Assembly: GCF_037646345.1 (NCBI RefSeq)
Contig: NZ_JBBEWR010000016.1
Location: 34,414-98,413, forward strand
Source of the DNA: Ascidiimonas aurantiaca
GTDB lineage: Bacteria > Bacteroidota > Bacteroidia > Flavobacteriales > Flavobacteriaceae
Direction: 5' to 3'
Length of the DNA: 64,000 bases
Position numbers and translations under genes: made by a program. Below, one piece after another: positions 17,257 through 25,297 of the stretch; positions within the stretch are counted from its first letter, which is position 1, and each line of letters starts with the position of its first letter. The notes beneath the pieces are model-generated. The model did no database searches and was not told the DNA's origin. It worked only from the letters and a program-made list of their open reading frames with translations.

Positions 17257-17412
17257 TTATTTTTTGATTCTGATCAAATGGAATCTTAGTTTTTTCTGTA
17301 ATTCATTCTCCCTTATAGTTTGTGGGTTTCCACTATCAAATATGGGTCTAAAGGCATCTATTATTTCTTTTAGAATACTATAAACCAAATTGTTCTTCTT
17401 AAATAAGTCCAT
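17257..17412 (-). CDS. Possible 51-residue protein, unknown
   Basis: A short frame from ATG 17410-17412 (open further to 17460): MDLFKKNNLVYSILKEIID, then a charged C-terminus ending LRFHLIRIKK. It lies between the AraC regulator and the terminator at 17124, which gives weak support for a transcript. No motif is recognised. Confidence 0.3.
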   Translation of the reverse strand: MDLFKKNNLVYSILKEIIDAFRPIFDSGNPQTIRENELQKKLRFHLIRIKK

Positions 17413-17517
17413 GCGTTGGGTGTTTTGAATACTATTGATTAGAGTCACAACAGAACACAAAGGTGCGACACAACTACTGGAATTTTGCTATATAAATATC
17501 GGTAAACCTTACATATA

Positions 17518-18078
17518 TCACAGGTTCTCCAAATTTAGCTGTCTTTTTTTCTTCATCTTTTTAAAAAAAGAAGGTGTGAGACCTGTAACTTTTTTAAATT
17601 GGTTTGACAAATGGGATGGACTGCTGTAGTGAAGCTTATGGGAGATCTCAGTTAGATTGAGTTCGTCATATAGCAACAATTCTTTTACTTTTTCAATTTT
17701 ATGCTTGATGATATAATGTTGTATGGTGATTCCCTTCACTTCGGAAAATGTGTTAGACAAATACATATAATCGTATCCCAGTTTCTCGCTTAAATATCCA
17801 GAATAATTAGTTTTTGGGATCTCATCAGTATGATGAATCATTTCTATAATAGCTATTTTAATTCGTTCAATTAGGATACTTTTCGTATCATCTAGCAACT
17901 CAAGCCCTGATTTAAGAAGGTTTTCCTGAAAAAGAGTTCGTTTGTTTATTGAGATTTCTTTTGGAATTTCAACTACTCCAAGATCCATAGTGGTATAGGT
18001 TATGTGCAATTTTTCGAGTTCTTCCTCTACCAGCATTTTACAGCGTTGACTAACCATATATTTAATGTATAATTTCAT
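17518..18078 (-). CDS. AraC family transcriptional regulator
   Basis: A 186-residue protein. The C-terminal half holds the AraC/XylS double helix-turn-helix: KVKELLLYDELNLTEISHKL, then YSSPSHLSNQFKKVTGLTP. The N-terminal 85 residues (YIKYMVSQRCKMLVEEEL...) are an alpha-beta domain seen in a small-size AraC subgroup common in Bacteroidota, not a cupin sensor. It lies upstream of the cupin/racemase operon on the same strand with a terminator in between, so control of that operon is possible but not shown. Confidence 0.85.
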   Translation of the reverse strand: MKLYIKYMVSQRCKMLVEEELEKLHITYTTMDLGVVEIPKEISINKRTLFQENLLKSGLELLDDTKSILIERIKIAIIEMIHHTDEIPKTNYSGYLSEKLGYDYMYLSNTFSEVKGITIQHYIIKHKIEKVKELLLYDELNLTEISHKLHYSSPSHLSNQFKKVTGLTPSFFKKMKKKRQLNLENL

Positions 18079-19177
18079 GTATTAAGTTTAATATCCTGGT
18101 AGATATTCAAGCCAGTGCTCATAAAAAATAATGATCCTTTATATCCTAAACACCTGATAGTTAAAAAAGTTTTTCTATTTTAATTAGTAAATTCTGCAAT
18201 ACTATGCTTCCTGTTTATTAGGCCAAAAGAGGTGCTTTTTTCAATAATTCATTTCTGTAGGGTCATAGACAATATGATCTCAAAACATACGCATTGGCTC
18301 TTACCTTTTAATCCGTTTATCCGGAACATCTTTTTGTTAAGTCTTTAAGATATCAAATAGATTTTTGTTCCCTGTTTATTTCCAATATACCTTTTTATCC
18401 CCAACAATCCAATTTATCTTAAAGATTAAGATTGCTCATATATAATTGAATTTAAAACCAGATTTGCCGTACTAAACATAAAACCTGCCTGGAAGGCTAA
18501 CCATTAATCTCAAATCACTTGTAAACTGCATGTGTTTACAATTACTCCAAAATTTCCTGACTAGATATCTATTTCACGTTCTAAGTACAACAAAAACCAT
18601 AGATTTTATAAATCTTGTTTAGAAAAGAAAAAACAATGCAAGAATGTATTAATTAAAGGCCTTTCGTAAGCAAAAACCCATAAATGAAAATTATATATAA
18701 AGATCTCGATTTAAAAAAATATACTTTTAAAATAAAAAAACAGTTACGCTATCGTGACTACCTTTTTTTAAGCCCCCTCTTGGGTTCGAACCAGCCCCCC
18801 CCTCTGATTAACGGTACTCAAAAGTGTAGTTTAAAAAATGTAGATTCTTGTAAATTAGTAGATTATGAAAAATAAATATTTTGAAGAAGGTGTATGAACT
18901 CCTGGTTTATTTCCTGATCTTAGTTTTAGGATCTTGACCACTTGGGTCTCAGAAAATCAACTTCTCTTTACGTCTTTAAATTTACAGTTCATATTCACGT
19001 TTTTAACCGTAGCGGTTTTTAGGGATACTTATACACTTTATAAAAGCGCACCACAGGAAATTTCAATCTGATGGATAGAGAAGATCACTAACTTGTCCGA
19101 TCGATGTGCCATTCCTTTCAGTAGTTTCAGCACCTTTGTTTTTGTGGTAGTTTTTACTGCTGGCATTTTATACAAGT
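18079..19177. other. Gene-poor stretch
   Basis: About 1.1 kb with stops in every frame. The 63-codon frame at 18684-18875 is not credible because it runs through a tRNA remnant (18772-18815). Apart from this remnant nothing is supported. Base composition is like the flanks. Confidence 0.55.
18772..18815 (-). pseudogene. Degraded 3' half of tRNA-Asn
   Basis: Read on the minus strand this matches the intact tRNA-Asn (20218-20291) from the anticodon GTT to the 3' acceptor side: GTTAATCAGAGG, the GGTTCGA(A/G)CCCAAG T-arm and AGAGGGGG. The variable region differs and the T-stem is mispaired, and the 5' half is absent. It has the same orientation as the intact gene, about 1.45 kb away. Such 3'-half copies are often left by integration or excision at a tRNA. 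Confidence 0.7.
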
Positions 19178-19206
19178 AAAAAACGGGTCGTCTGACCCGT
19201 TTTTTG
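19178..19206 (-). terminator. Rho-independent terminator
   Basis: AAACGGGTC, a short GTCT loop and GACCCGTTT, with A/T runs on both sides. It lies about 30 bases past the stop of the minus-strand lipoprotein gene. Confidence 0.8.
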
Positions 19207-19238
19207 ATTTTTTTTTTCCCTGGGAATATTAGCGAACA

Positions 19239-19796
19239 TCAAAAGATAATGACAATGATCAGCCCATTTGAACAAACAATGATAATTATAATTCTAAACC
19301 TTTTACCATCTCTCAGTTCACCTTCAAACCGATATACAGGCTCGTTCTCAAATCTATGCGCAACTTCAATAACTTCTCCGTCTCTCATTCTGTGCTGTGC
19401 GTATCCAACTCCACTAAACAATTCTCTTTCAATAGAGTAATTTGCGATATCTTGTTCTCTCATGCCAGTTCTGGCAAGAAATGTGTCAAGATTTGGTTCT
19501 CTTATTCCATTTGGGTCCATAGGAAATTCATCGGCTCTAACTACCCCATACTTTTCATGATAATCAAGTCTGATCTCCTGATCTCCTATTAGTACCCTGT
19601 CATCCTGGATCACGAAGTCACTAGATTGCGTTGCACTGTGGATCTGGGACTCTCTGACGATGTCATCAAGATTTACTTTTTCGTTGAGAAGTTGCTCTGT
19701 GTTCATGTCGTCATAGACCGTGGTCTGTTCGTTTTGGCAAGCTGTAAATATCAATGAAGTGATAGCCAGCACCATTAATAATTGGATTTTTTTCAT
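19239..19796 (-). CDS. Lipoprotein of unknown function with a hydrophobic tail
   Basis: A 185-residue protein with a lipoprotein signal peptide (hydrophobic ITSLIFTAC, Cys20). The mature part is acidic and polar without a known family. The end is odd: after GKRFR the last 17 residues switch to IIIIIVCSNGLIIVIIF, a hydrophobic tail unlike the rest. This may be a true C-terminal membrane anchor, or out-of-frame reading after a frameshift near 19290. The gene is framed by the terminator at 19178 and lies between tRNA-Asn and its remnant. Confidence 0.6.
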   Translation of the reverse strand: MKKIQLLMVLAITSLIFTACQNEQTTVYDDMNTEQLLNEKVNLDDIVRESQIHSATQSSDFVIQDDRVLIGDQEIRLDYHEKYGVVRADEFPMDPNGIREPNLDTFLARTGMREQDIANYSIERELFSGVGYAQHRMRDGEVIEVAHRFENEPVYRFEGELRDGKRFRIIIIIVCSNGLIIVIIF

Positions 19797-20169
19797 AATA
19801 TTAAAGATTTTTGATTTCTTTAAAATTACGTAAAATTTTGTTAAAAAAATAAGAAAAAACTTATTAATTTAAAGTTAATGCGTATTTTACTAAGATCATA
19901 TTTGTATTTAATCAAGGTAATGGGGTAAACTGGCGCTTTTAAAAAAGGGATGGAAAAAGATACTGTAAATCAATGAATTAGACAGAAATACCCGAAACTC
20001 AAGTTTGGCATTTCATTTCTTCACCCTGTGTACAAACTCTGCAAGACGTTTCCTGCCAACACTCAAAAAAGATCGTTGATCTGATATTCACTTAAAAACT
20101 AGTTTCTTAAAAATCATGTTGTATGCAACTGTTAAAAATACACAGGCTAACTTCTGGTAGCAGAACGAA
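19797..20169. other. Intergenic stretch
   Basis: AT-rich leader of the lipoprotein gene and sequence up to the tRNA terminator. No frame of useful length and no repeat is seen. Confidence 0.5.
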
Positions 20170-20206
20170 AAAAGGCTTCAAAGAAATAATTTCTTTGAAG
20201 CCTTTT
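20170..20206 (-). terminator. Terminator downstream of tRNA-Asn
   Basis: 17-bp perfect arms (20170-20186 and 20190-20206) with a 3-base loop. On the minus strand, T-residues follow the stem. It ends the tRNA-Asn transcript. Confidence 0.9.
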
Positions 20207-20217
20207 GTTTTAATTTG

Positions 20218-20291
20218 CTCCCCCTCTTGGGCTCGAACCAAGGACCCTCTGATTAACAGTCAGATGCTCTAACCAACTGAGCTAAGGAGGA
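20218..20291 (-). tRNA. tRNA-Asn (anticodon GTT)
   Basis: A 74-base cloverleaf on the minus strand: acceptor TCCTCCT pairs with AGGGGGA, the D-arm is AGCTCAGTTGGTTAGAGC, the anticodon arm has GTT in CTGACTGTTAATCAG, and the T-arm is TTGGTTCGAGCCCAA. CCA is not encoded (discriminator G then CAA). A degraded copy of its 3' half occurs at 18772-18815. Confidence 0.95.
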
Positions 20292-20361
20292 AGGTATTAT
20301 CCTTTTTTGCGGATGCAAATATAGAGGCTTTTTTTAATTATCACAAACAAAAAATCTATTT

Positions 20362-21690
20362 TTATTTATCAAAAAGCCAGCGGTAAATATCGTTACCATT
20401 GGCAAATAACAACAGGGCAATTAAAATGAAAAACCCTATCATTTGGGCATACTCCAAAAATTTATCACTTGGTTTTCTCCCGGTTACGATCTCATACAAC
20501 AGGAAGGCTACATGTCCGCCGTCCAAAGCCGGGATGGGTAATATATTCATAAATGCAAGAATAATGGAAATAAGCGCCGTAGATGCCCAAAACCCCTGCC
20601 AGTCCCAGGTACTGGGAAACAGTTTGGCAATAGTACCAAAGCCTCCTACCTGTGTAGCTCCCTGTTTGGTGAAAATATATTTAAACTGCACAACATAATC
20701 ATGTAGGGTCCAATAGCCAAAGCTAAAGCCTTTGGTAATAGCCTCTCCTAAAGAAAAAGAGAGTTTATTGGGGTTCACTTCTTTAAACAGCATAGAGTTA
20801 ATTCCCAGTTTACCTTCGGCATCCGGAGTGATCTTAAGCGTATCGATCACGCCATTACGGCTATATAGAAGTGTGGACGGCTGCGGATCGGGACCCTTAT
20901 AAAGATTCGCGCCAATTTCGTCAAAAAAACTTACTTCTTTTCCGTTCACGGCTACAATACGATCTCCTTTTTGTAATCCTGAAGTTTCTGCGGGGTAGCC
21001 TGAAAATATGCTATCCAGTACAGCGTCTCTTCTGGGGCTAAAAGGTATGCGTAACCCGCTTTTAAAAATAAAGTCGCCAATAGTATCAGGAAGCTTCAAT
21101 GTTTCGGTCATACCATCCTGATGTCTTACCGATACTTCGGAAACATCCCGAACCAGCAGATAGCGGTTAAATTCCAGTGCATTGTCCAGTTCTTTACCAT
21201 TTACGGCCAGTATTTGGTCTCCATTACGGAAACCAAACTGTTTCATAGGCTCGGCTACTTCAAAACCATGTGGCATTTGTTCGGGCTTTAATTCTTCCTG
21301 CCCCCATACAAAAAGGATCATCATATAGATAACAAATCCTACAATAAGATTTACCGTAACCCCTCCCAACATAATAATAAGTCGTTGCCATGCCGGTTTG
21401 GAACGAAACTCCCAGGGCTTTGGTTCCTGCGCCATTTGTTCGGTATCCATACTCTCATCGATCATACCTGAAATTTTTACATAGCCGCCCAAAGGCAGCC
21501 AGCCAATTCCATATACGGTATCTCCAATTTTCTTTTTGAAAAGCGCAAACTTTACATCAAAAAACAGAAAAAACTTTTCTACGCGGGTCTTAAACAGTTT
21601 TGCAGGGATAAAATGACCCAGTTCATGCAGAACAATTAATATGGATAAGCTTAATAAAAGCTGGATAGTCTTAACCAAAAAAGGACTCAT
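20362..21690 (-). CDS. rseP: RseP-type site-2 zinc metalloprotease (M50B)
   Basis: A 442-residue intramembrane protease. HELGH at 22-26 is the zinc motif in the first membrane helix, two PDZ domains lie in the middle (about 125-200 and 210-290, GLQKGDRIVAVNG), and NILPIPALDGGH near residue 390 is the second metal-binding motif, followed by the last helix. It cleaves membrane-bound anti-sigma factors and signal-peptide remnants. The length is normal. It stands alone, divergent from the SCO gene, with tRNA-Asn downstream. Confidence 0.93.
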   Translation of the reverse strand: MSPFLVKTIQLLLSLSILIVLHELGHFIPAKLFKTRVEKFFLFFDVKFALFKKKIGDTVYGIGWLPLGGYVKISGMIDESMDTEQMAQEPKPWEFRSKPAWQRLIIMLGGVTVNLIVGFVIYMMILFVWGQEELKPEQMPHGFEVAEPMKQFGFRNGDQILAVNGKELDNALEFNRYLLVRDVSEVSVRHQDGMTETLKLPDTIGDFIFKSGLRIPFSPRRDAVLDSIFSGYPAETSGLQKGDRIVAVNGKEVSFFDEIGANLYKGPDPQPSTLLYSRNGVIDTLKITPDAEGKLGINSMLFKEVNPNKLSFSLGEAITKGFSFGYWTLHDYVVQFKYIFTKQGATQVGGFGTIAKLFPSTWDWQGFWASTALISIILAFMNILPIPALDGGHVAFLLYEIVTGRKPSDKFLEYAQMIGFFILIALLLFANGNDIYRWLFDK

Positions 21691-21859
21691 ACGTTGTTAG
21701 TCTAAGATTTAAAAACACGCAAAAGTACGGTTTTCCTGCTAGTTAATAAAATTGATGTGATGGGTTCCTTTTTTTAAGAAGCTTTTATGAAACAAAGTGG
21801 TGGTAATGATTTTAAAAGGGGGTTGAAATACCTAATTTTGTATTCTTAATTTCTTTGCA

Positions 21860-22534
21860 ATGCTTGCTTTCTTTAAACAATTTAAATTTTTGGGCATTAC
21901 GCTTCTCATTATCTCTGCGGTAATCATTGCCCTTTTCTATGATGCCTTAAAACCGGTAAAAAAACTTCCTATATATCAGCCTTCTTCAGTAAATCCTGAG
22001 CTGGTAGATGAATCTGTACAACACGTTAAAAAATACCATACCATAGCCCCTTTTTCGCTGGTTAACCAAAATGGTGATACCATTACACAAAAAGATTATG
22101 AAGGCAAAATATACGTAGCCGATTTTTTCTTCACTACCTGCCCTACCATTTGCCCGATCATGACCGATAATATGGCAAGCGTACAGAAAGCTATTCTGGA
22201 TGATAATGAAATTATGTTGCTTTCGCATTCGGTCACTCCCCAAATAGACTCAGTGGCCCAATTAAAAAAATACGCTATTGAAAAAGGAGTGATAGACCGA
22301 AAATGGAACCTGGTAACCGGAGATAAAAAACATATTTACGAACTGGCACGTAAATCATACCTCGCCGTAAAAAATGATGGCGACGGTGGTCCTTTTGATA
22401 TGATACACACAGAAAACTTTATTTTGGTCGATAAACAAAAGCGCATACGAGGCTTTTACGATGGCACCAATGAAGAGGATATTCAAAGATTACTGAGTGA
22501 CCTGGAAGCATTAAAAAAAGAATACGAAAAATAG
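21860..22534 (+). CDS. SCO1/SenC family copper-chaperone protein
   Basis: A 224-residue protein with one N-terminal membrane helix (about 8-27) and a thioredoxin fold outside. The metal site is complete: FFTTCPTICPIM gives Cys94 and Cys98, and His183 lies in DMIHTENF. SCO proteins deliver copper to the CuA centre of cytochrome oxidase or act as thiol-disulfide reductants. A TAATTTTG box at 21833-21840 lies 19 bases before the ATG and could be the promoter -7 element. No oxidase genes are next to it. Confidence 0.9.
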   Translation: MLAFFKQFKFLGITLLIISAVIIALFYDALKPVKKLPIYQPSSVNPELVDESVQHVKKYHTIAPFSLVNQNGDTITQKDYEGKIYVADFFFTTCPTICPIMTDNMASVQKAILDDNEIMLLSHSVTPQIDSVAQLKKYAIEKGVIDRKWNLVTGDKKHIYELARKSYLAVKNDGDGGPFDMIHTENFILVDKQKRIRGFYDGTNEEDIQRLLSDLEALKKEYEK

Positions 22535-22607
22535 ATTTTCCGGGGTAGATCTGGGTTAAAAAAACCAAAAACTGTGTGCCAGACTACTTAAAACGGTTTT
22601 TTTATGC

Positions 22608-22639
22608 TATTTTTGCCCTTAATTAAAATCAATCTAAAT
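22608..22639 (+). promoter_or_regulatory. feo promoter -7 box with overlapping iron-box-like palindrome
   Basis: TATTTTTG at 22608-22615 fits the Bacteroidota -7 consensus TAnnTTTG. The palindrome-like ATTAAAATCAATCTAAAT (22622-22639; 18 bases, two mismatched pairs) follows where transcription would start. Its complement extends to ATTCTTATTTAGA, identical over 13 bases to box B at the PepSY module. A shared metalloregulator is a reasonable inference. Confidence 0.5.
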
Positions 22640-22644
22640 AAGAA

Positions 22645-22890
22645 TTGAAGGCAACCATAGCACATCTTAAAAGAGGAGAAAAAGGTATTATAAAACAGGT
22701 ATCTGCCAATGTTATCCCTATAAAACTCCTTGAAATGGGGTGTCTTCCCGGTAATGAAGTAGAACTTATTCAGTATGCTCCTTTTAAAGACCCCCTGTAT
22801 ATAAACATTAACGGGTCTCACCTGGCCATTCGCAGAGAAACCGCACTACAGATTGAAATTGATATTACAGAACAAAGTGTGGTGCTATGA
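22645..22890 (+). CDS. feoA: FeoA, ferrous iron transport protein A
   Basis: An 81-residue SH3-like protein: GEKGIIKQV, LLEMGCLPGNEVELI, then HLAIRRETALQIEI, the standard FeoA pattern. It is cytosolic and regulates or assembles the FeoB transporter. The start is TTG at 22645, because no ATG precedes the conserved N-terminus. Its TGA overlaps the ATG of feoB by four bases. Confidence 0.93.
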   Translation: MKATIAHLKRGEKGIIKQVSANVIPIKLLEMGCLPGNEVELIQYAPFKDPLYININGSHLAIRRETALQIEIDITEQSVVL

Positions 22891-24983
22891 GCAAACAGAT
22901 CAATGTAGCCCTTATTGGGAATCCAAACACAGGAAAAACTTCTGTCTTTAATGAACTTACCGGTCTTAAACAAAAAGTAGGGAACTACCCGGGAATAACC
23001 GTAGAAAAAAAACAAGGTACCTGCAAGCTTTCCAAAGATGTTAAGGCACGTATCCTCGACCTCCCCGGAACTTATAGCCTTAACGCAACTTCACTTGATG
23101 AAAATGTAGTTACCGGGCTATTGCTCAACCAAAACGATAAAAACTTTCCCGATGTTGCCGTAGTAGTTACTGATGTAGAGAACCTAAAGCGAAACCTTTT
23201 ACTCTTCACTCAAATAAAAGATCTTGAAATTCCCACCATACTGGTTATCAATATGGCAGACCGTATGGTGCGAAAAGGTATTTCACTTAACATCCCTCTT
23301 CTTGAAGAGCGCCTTAAAACCCGTATTGCTGTGGTAAGTACCCGCAAAGGCACCGGAATAAGTGAATTAAAAGAACGTATTCTCAGCTACAGGGATCTCT
23401 CAACAGAAGCCTGTGTCAATGCCTCTGTAATTGATCCCGAATATTTTGAGGGCCTTAAAAAAGCCTTTCCGCAGCAATCAGTTTATAAATTATGGCTGGT
23501 AATTACTCAGGATGTAAACTTTACCAATCTCAATAGAATTACAGTACCTGATACTTCTGATTTTTCCACCCGAACCCCTTCTGAGCTTAAACGCCTGCAA
23601 CAAAAAGAAACTATTGTAAGGTACCAGTTTATCAATAACGTTTTAAAAGAAGGGTATAAAGTTGACCGCAACGCTGCCAAGGACATTAGGAGCCGACTGG
23701 ACAGGGTGCTTACCCATAAAGTTTTTGGGTACGTGATTTTCTTTGCTATTTTACTTACCATTTTCCAGGCCATATTTGACTGGAGCACCTATCCTATGGA
23801 CTTTATTGACGCCCAGTTTGCAAACCTCAGCGATTGGATAAAGAATACCTTTCCCCCAGGAGTATTTAACGATCTGGTCTCAGAAGGAATTATTGCGGGA
23901 CTGGGAGGTGTGGTCATTTTCATTCCACAAATTGCATTCCTGTTTCTTTTTATTGCTATACTGGAAGAAACCGGGTATATGAGCAGAGTTGTTTTTCTTA
24001 TGGACAAAGTAATGAGGCGTTTTGGGTTAAGCGGAAAAAGCGTAGTACCCCTGATCTCGGGAACTGCCTGTGCCATTCCCGCCGTTATGGCTACCCGTAA
24101 TATTGAAAACTGGAAAGAACGCTTAATTACCATAATGGTAACCCCTTTTACCACCTGTTCTGCAAGACTACCGGTATATCTTATCATTATCGCACTAATA
24201 ATACCCGATAAGAGCTTTCTCGGGCTCAACCTCCAGGGGCTTACACTTATGTTATTATATATGCTTGGGTTTTTAAGTGCTGTTCTTTCCGCCTGGATAC
24301 TCCACAAAATCCTTAAAATAAAAAGCCATTCCTTCTTTGTTGTGGAAATGCCCGATTATAAGATACCGTTGGTGAGAAATGTATTTTACACCGTACTCGA
24401 AAAAACAAAGAGCTTTGTTGTTGATGCCGGTAAAATTATTCTCGCAATTTCCATTATACTCTGGTTTTTAGCCTCCAATGGCCCCGGTAATAACTTTAGA
24501 AATGCAGAAACCATTATAACTAACCAGCCTGAAAACGCATCACTTTCTGCTGATGATATGAATACAAAAATCGCTTCTTTTAAACTGCAAAACTCTTACA
24601 TCGGGATTGTTGGAAAAGGTTTAGAACCTCTTATTGCGCCTCTGGGTTACGACTGGAAAATAGGGATTGCACTGGTAAGTTCATTTGCAGCAAGAGAGGT
24701 TTTTGTAGGTACCCTGGCCACCATTTACAGCGTAGGCAGTGAAGAAGAAGAAACGATCAAAAACCGTATGGCAGCCGAGGTACGGGAAGACGGCAAACCT
24801 CTTTTTAATTTTGCTACGGGAATATCGCTCCTACTGTTTTATGCCTTTGCCATGCAGTGCATGAGTACCCTGGCCATTGTTAAAAAAGAGACAAATTCCT
24901 GGAAATGGCCGCTAATACAATTATTTTCAATGAGTATTATTGCGTACCTTGCAGCATTAACAGCTTATCAACTCTTAAAATAG
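22887..24983 (+). CDS. feoB: FeoB, ferrous iron transporter
   Basis: A 698-residue inner-membrane Fe(II) transporter. The N-terminal G domain has G1 GNPNTGKTS (11-19), G3 DLPGTYS and G4 NMAD; then come the helical domain and two Gate motifs (TACAIPAVMATR and the later FAAREVFVG) within about ten membrane segments. The length is normal for Bacteroidota FeoB. It is co-transcribed with feoA before it and a small Cys-rich protein after it. Expression is probably iron-controlled through the site at 22622. Confidence 0.95.
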   Translation: MSKQINVALIGNPNTGKTSVFNELTGLKQKVGNYPGITVEKKQGTCKLSKDVKARILDLPGTYSLNATSLDENVVTGLLLNQNDKNFPDVAVVVTDVENLKRNLLLFTQIKDLEIPTILVINMADRMVRKGISLNIPLLEERLKTRIAVVSTRKGTGISELKERILSYRDLSTEACVNASVIDPEYFEGLKKAFPQQSVYKLWLVITQDVNFTNLNRITVPDTSDFSTRTPSELKRLQQKETIVRYQFINNVLKEGYKVDRNAAKDIRSRLDRVLTHKVFGYVIFFAILLTIFQAIFDWSTYPMDFIDAQFANLSDWIKNTFPPGVFNDLVSEGIIAGLGGVVIFIPQIAFLFLFIAILEETGYMSRVVFLMDKVMRRFGLSGKSVVPLISGTACAIPAVMATRNIENWKERLITIMVTPFTTCSARLPVYLIIIALIIPDKSFLGLNLQGLTLMLLYMLGFLSAVLSAWILHKILKIKSHSFFVVEMPDYKIPLVRNVFYTVLEKTKSFVVDAGKIILAISIILWFLASNGPGNNFRNAETIITNQPENASLSADDMNTKIASFKLQNSYIGIVGKGLEPLIAPLGYDWKIGIALVSSFAAREVFVGTLATIYSVGSEEEETIKNRMAAEVREDGKPLFNFATGISLLLFYAFAMQCMSTLAIVKKETNSWKWPLIQLFSMSIIAYLAALTAYQLLK

Positions 24984-24995
24984 ATTTTAGCATTC

Positions 24996-25148
24996 ATGGA
25001 GTCTCTACAACACATATTAGTATATATTACCGTATTTCTGGCTACCGCATTTCTGTTAAAAAAATTCTTCTTCTCACAATTATCCATTTTAGGGCAAAAG
25101 AAAAAAAGCTTAAAAAACTGTGGACAGGACAGATGTGGCTGCCACTAA
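24996..25148 (+). CDS. FeoB-associated Cys-rich membrane protein
   Basis: A 50-residue protein beginning MESLQHILVYITVFLATAF, a single membrane helix, followed by a basic stretch and the tail NCGQDRCGCH with three cysteines. This is the layout of the small FeoB-associated Cys-rich proteins that follow feoB in many bacteria; they may bind iron or help assemble the pore. The ATG lies 12 bases after the feoB stop. Confidence 0.85.
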   Translation: MESLQHILVYITVFLATAFLLKKFFFSQLSILGQKKKSLKNCGQDRCGCH

Positions 25149-25297
25149 TTTTTGTTTCTTCCAAACAGTTCACTACCCTTATTCCCTTTTAGGATATCTA
25201 TAAGCCCTCTTATTAAATCCTTGTTAAAGAAATTGCCTCCCCTGCTGTTTTTTAATACCTTTTCAGTCTTACTAAACAAAAAACCAAACAAAAAATC

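Noticed and set aside
18684..18875. 63-codon plus-strand frame
   Set aside because: It runs through the degraded tRNA-Asn 3' half and shows no protein-like pattern.
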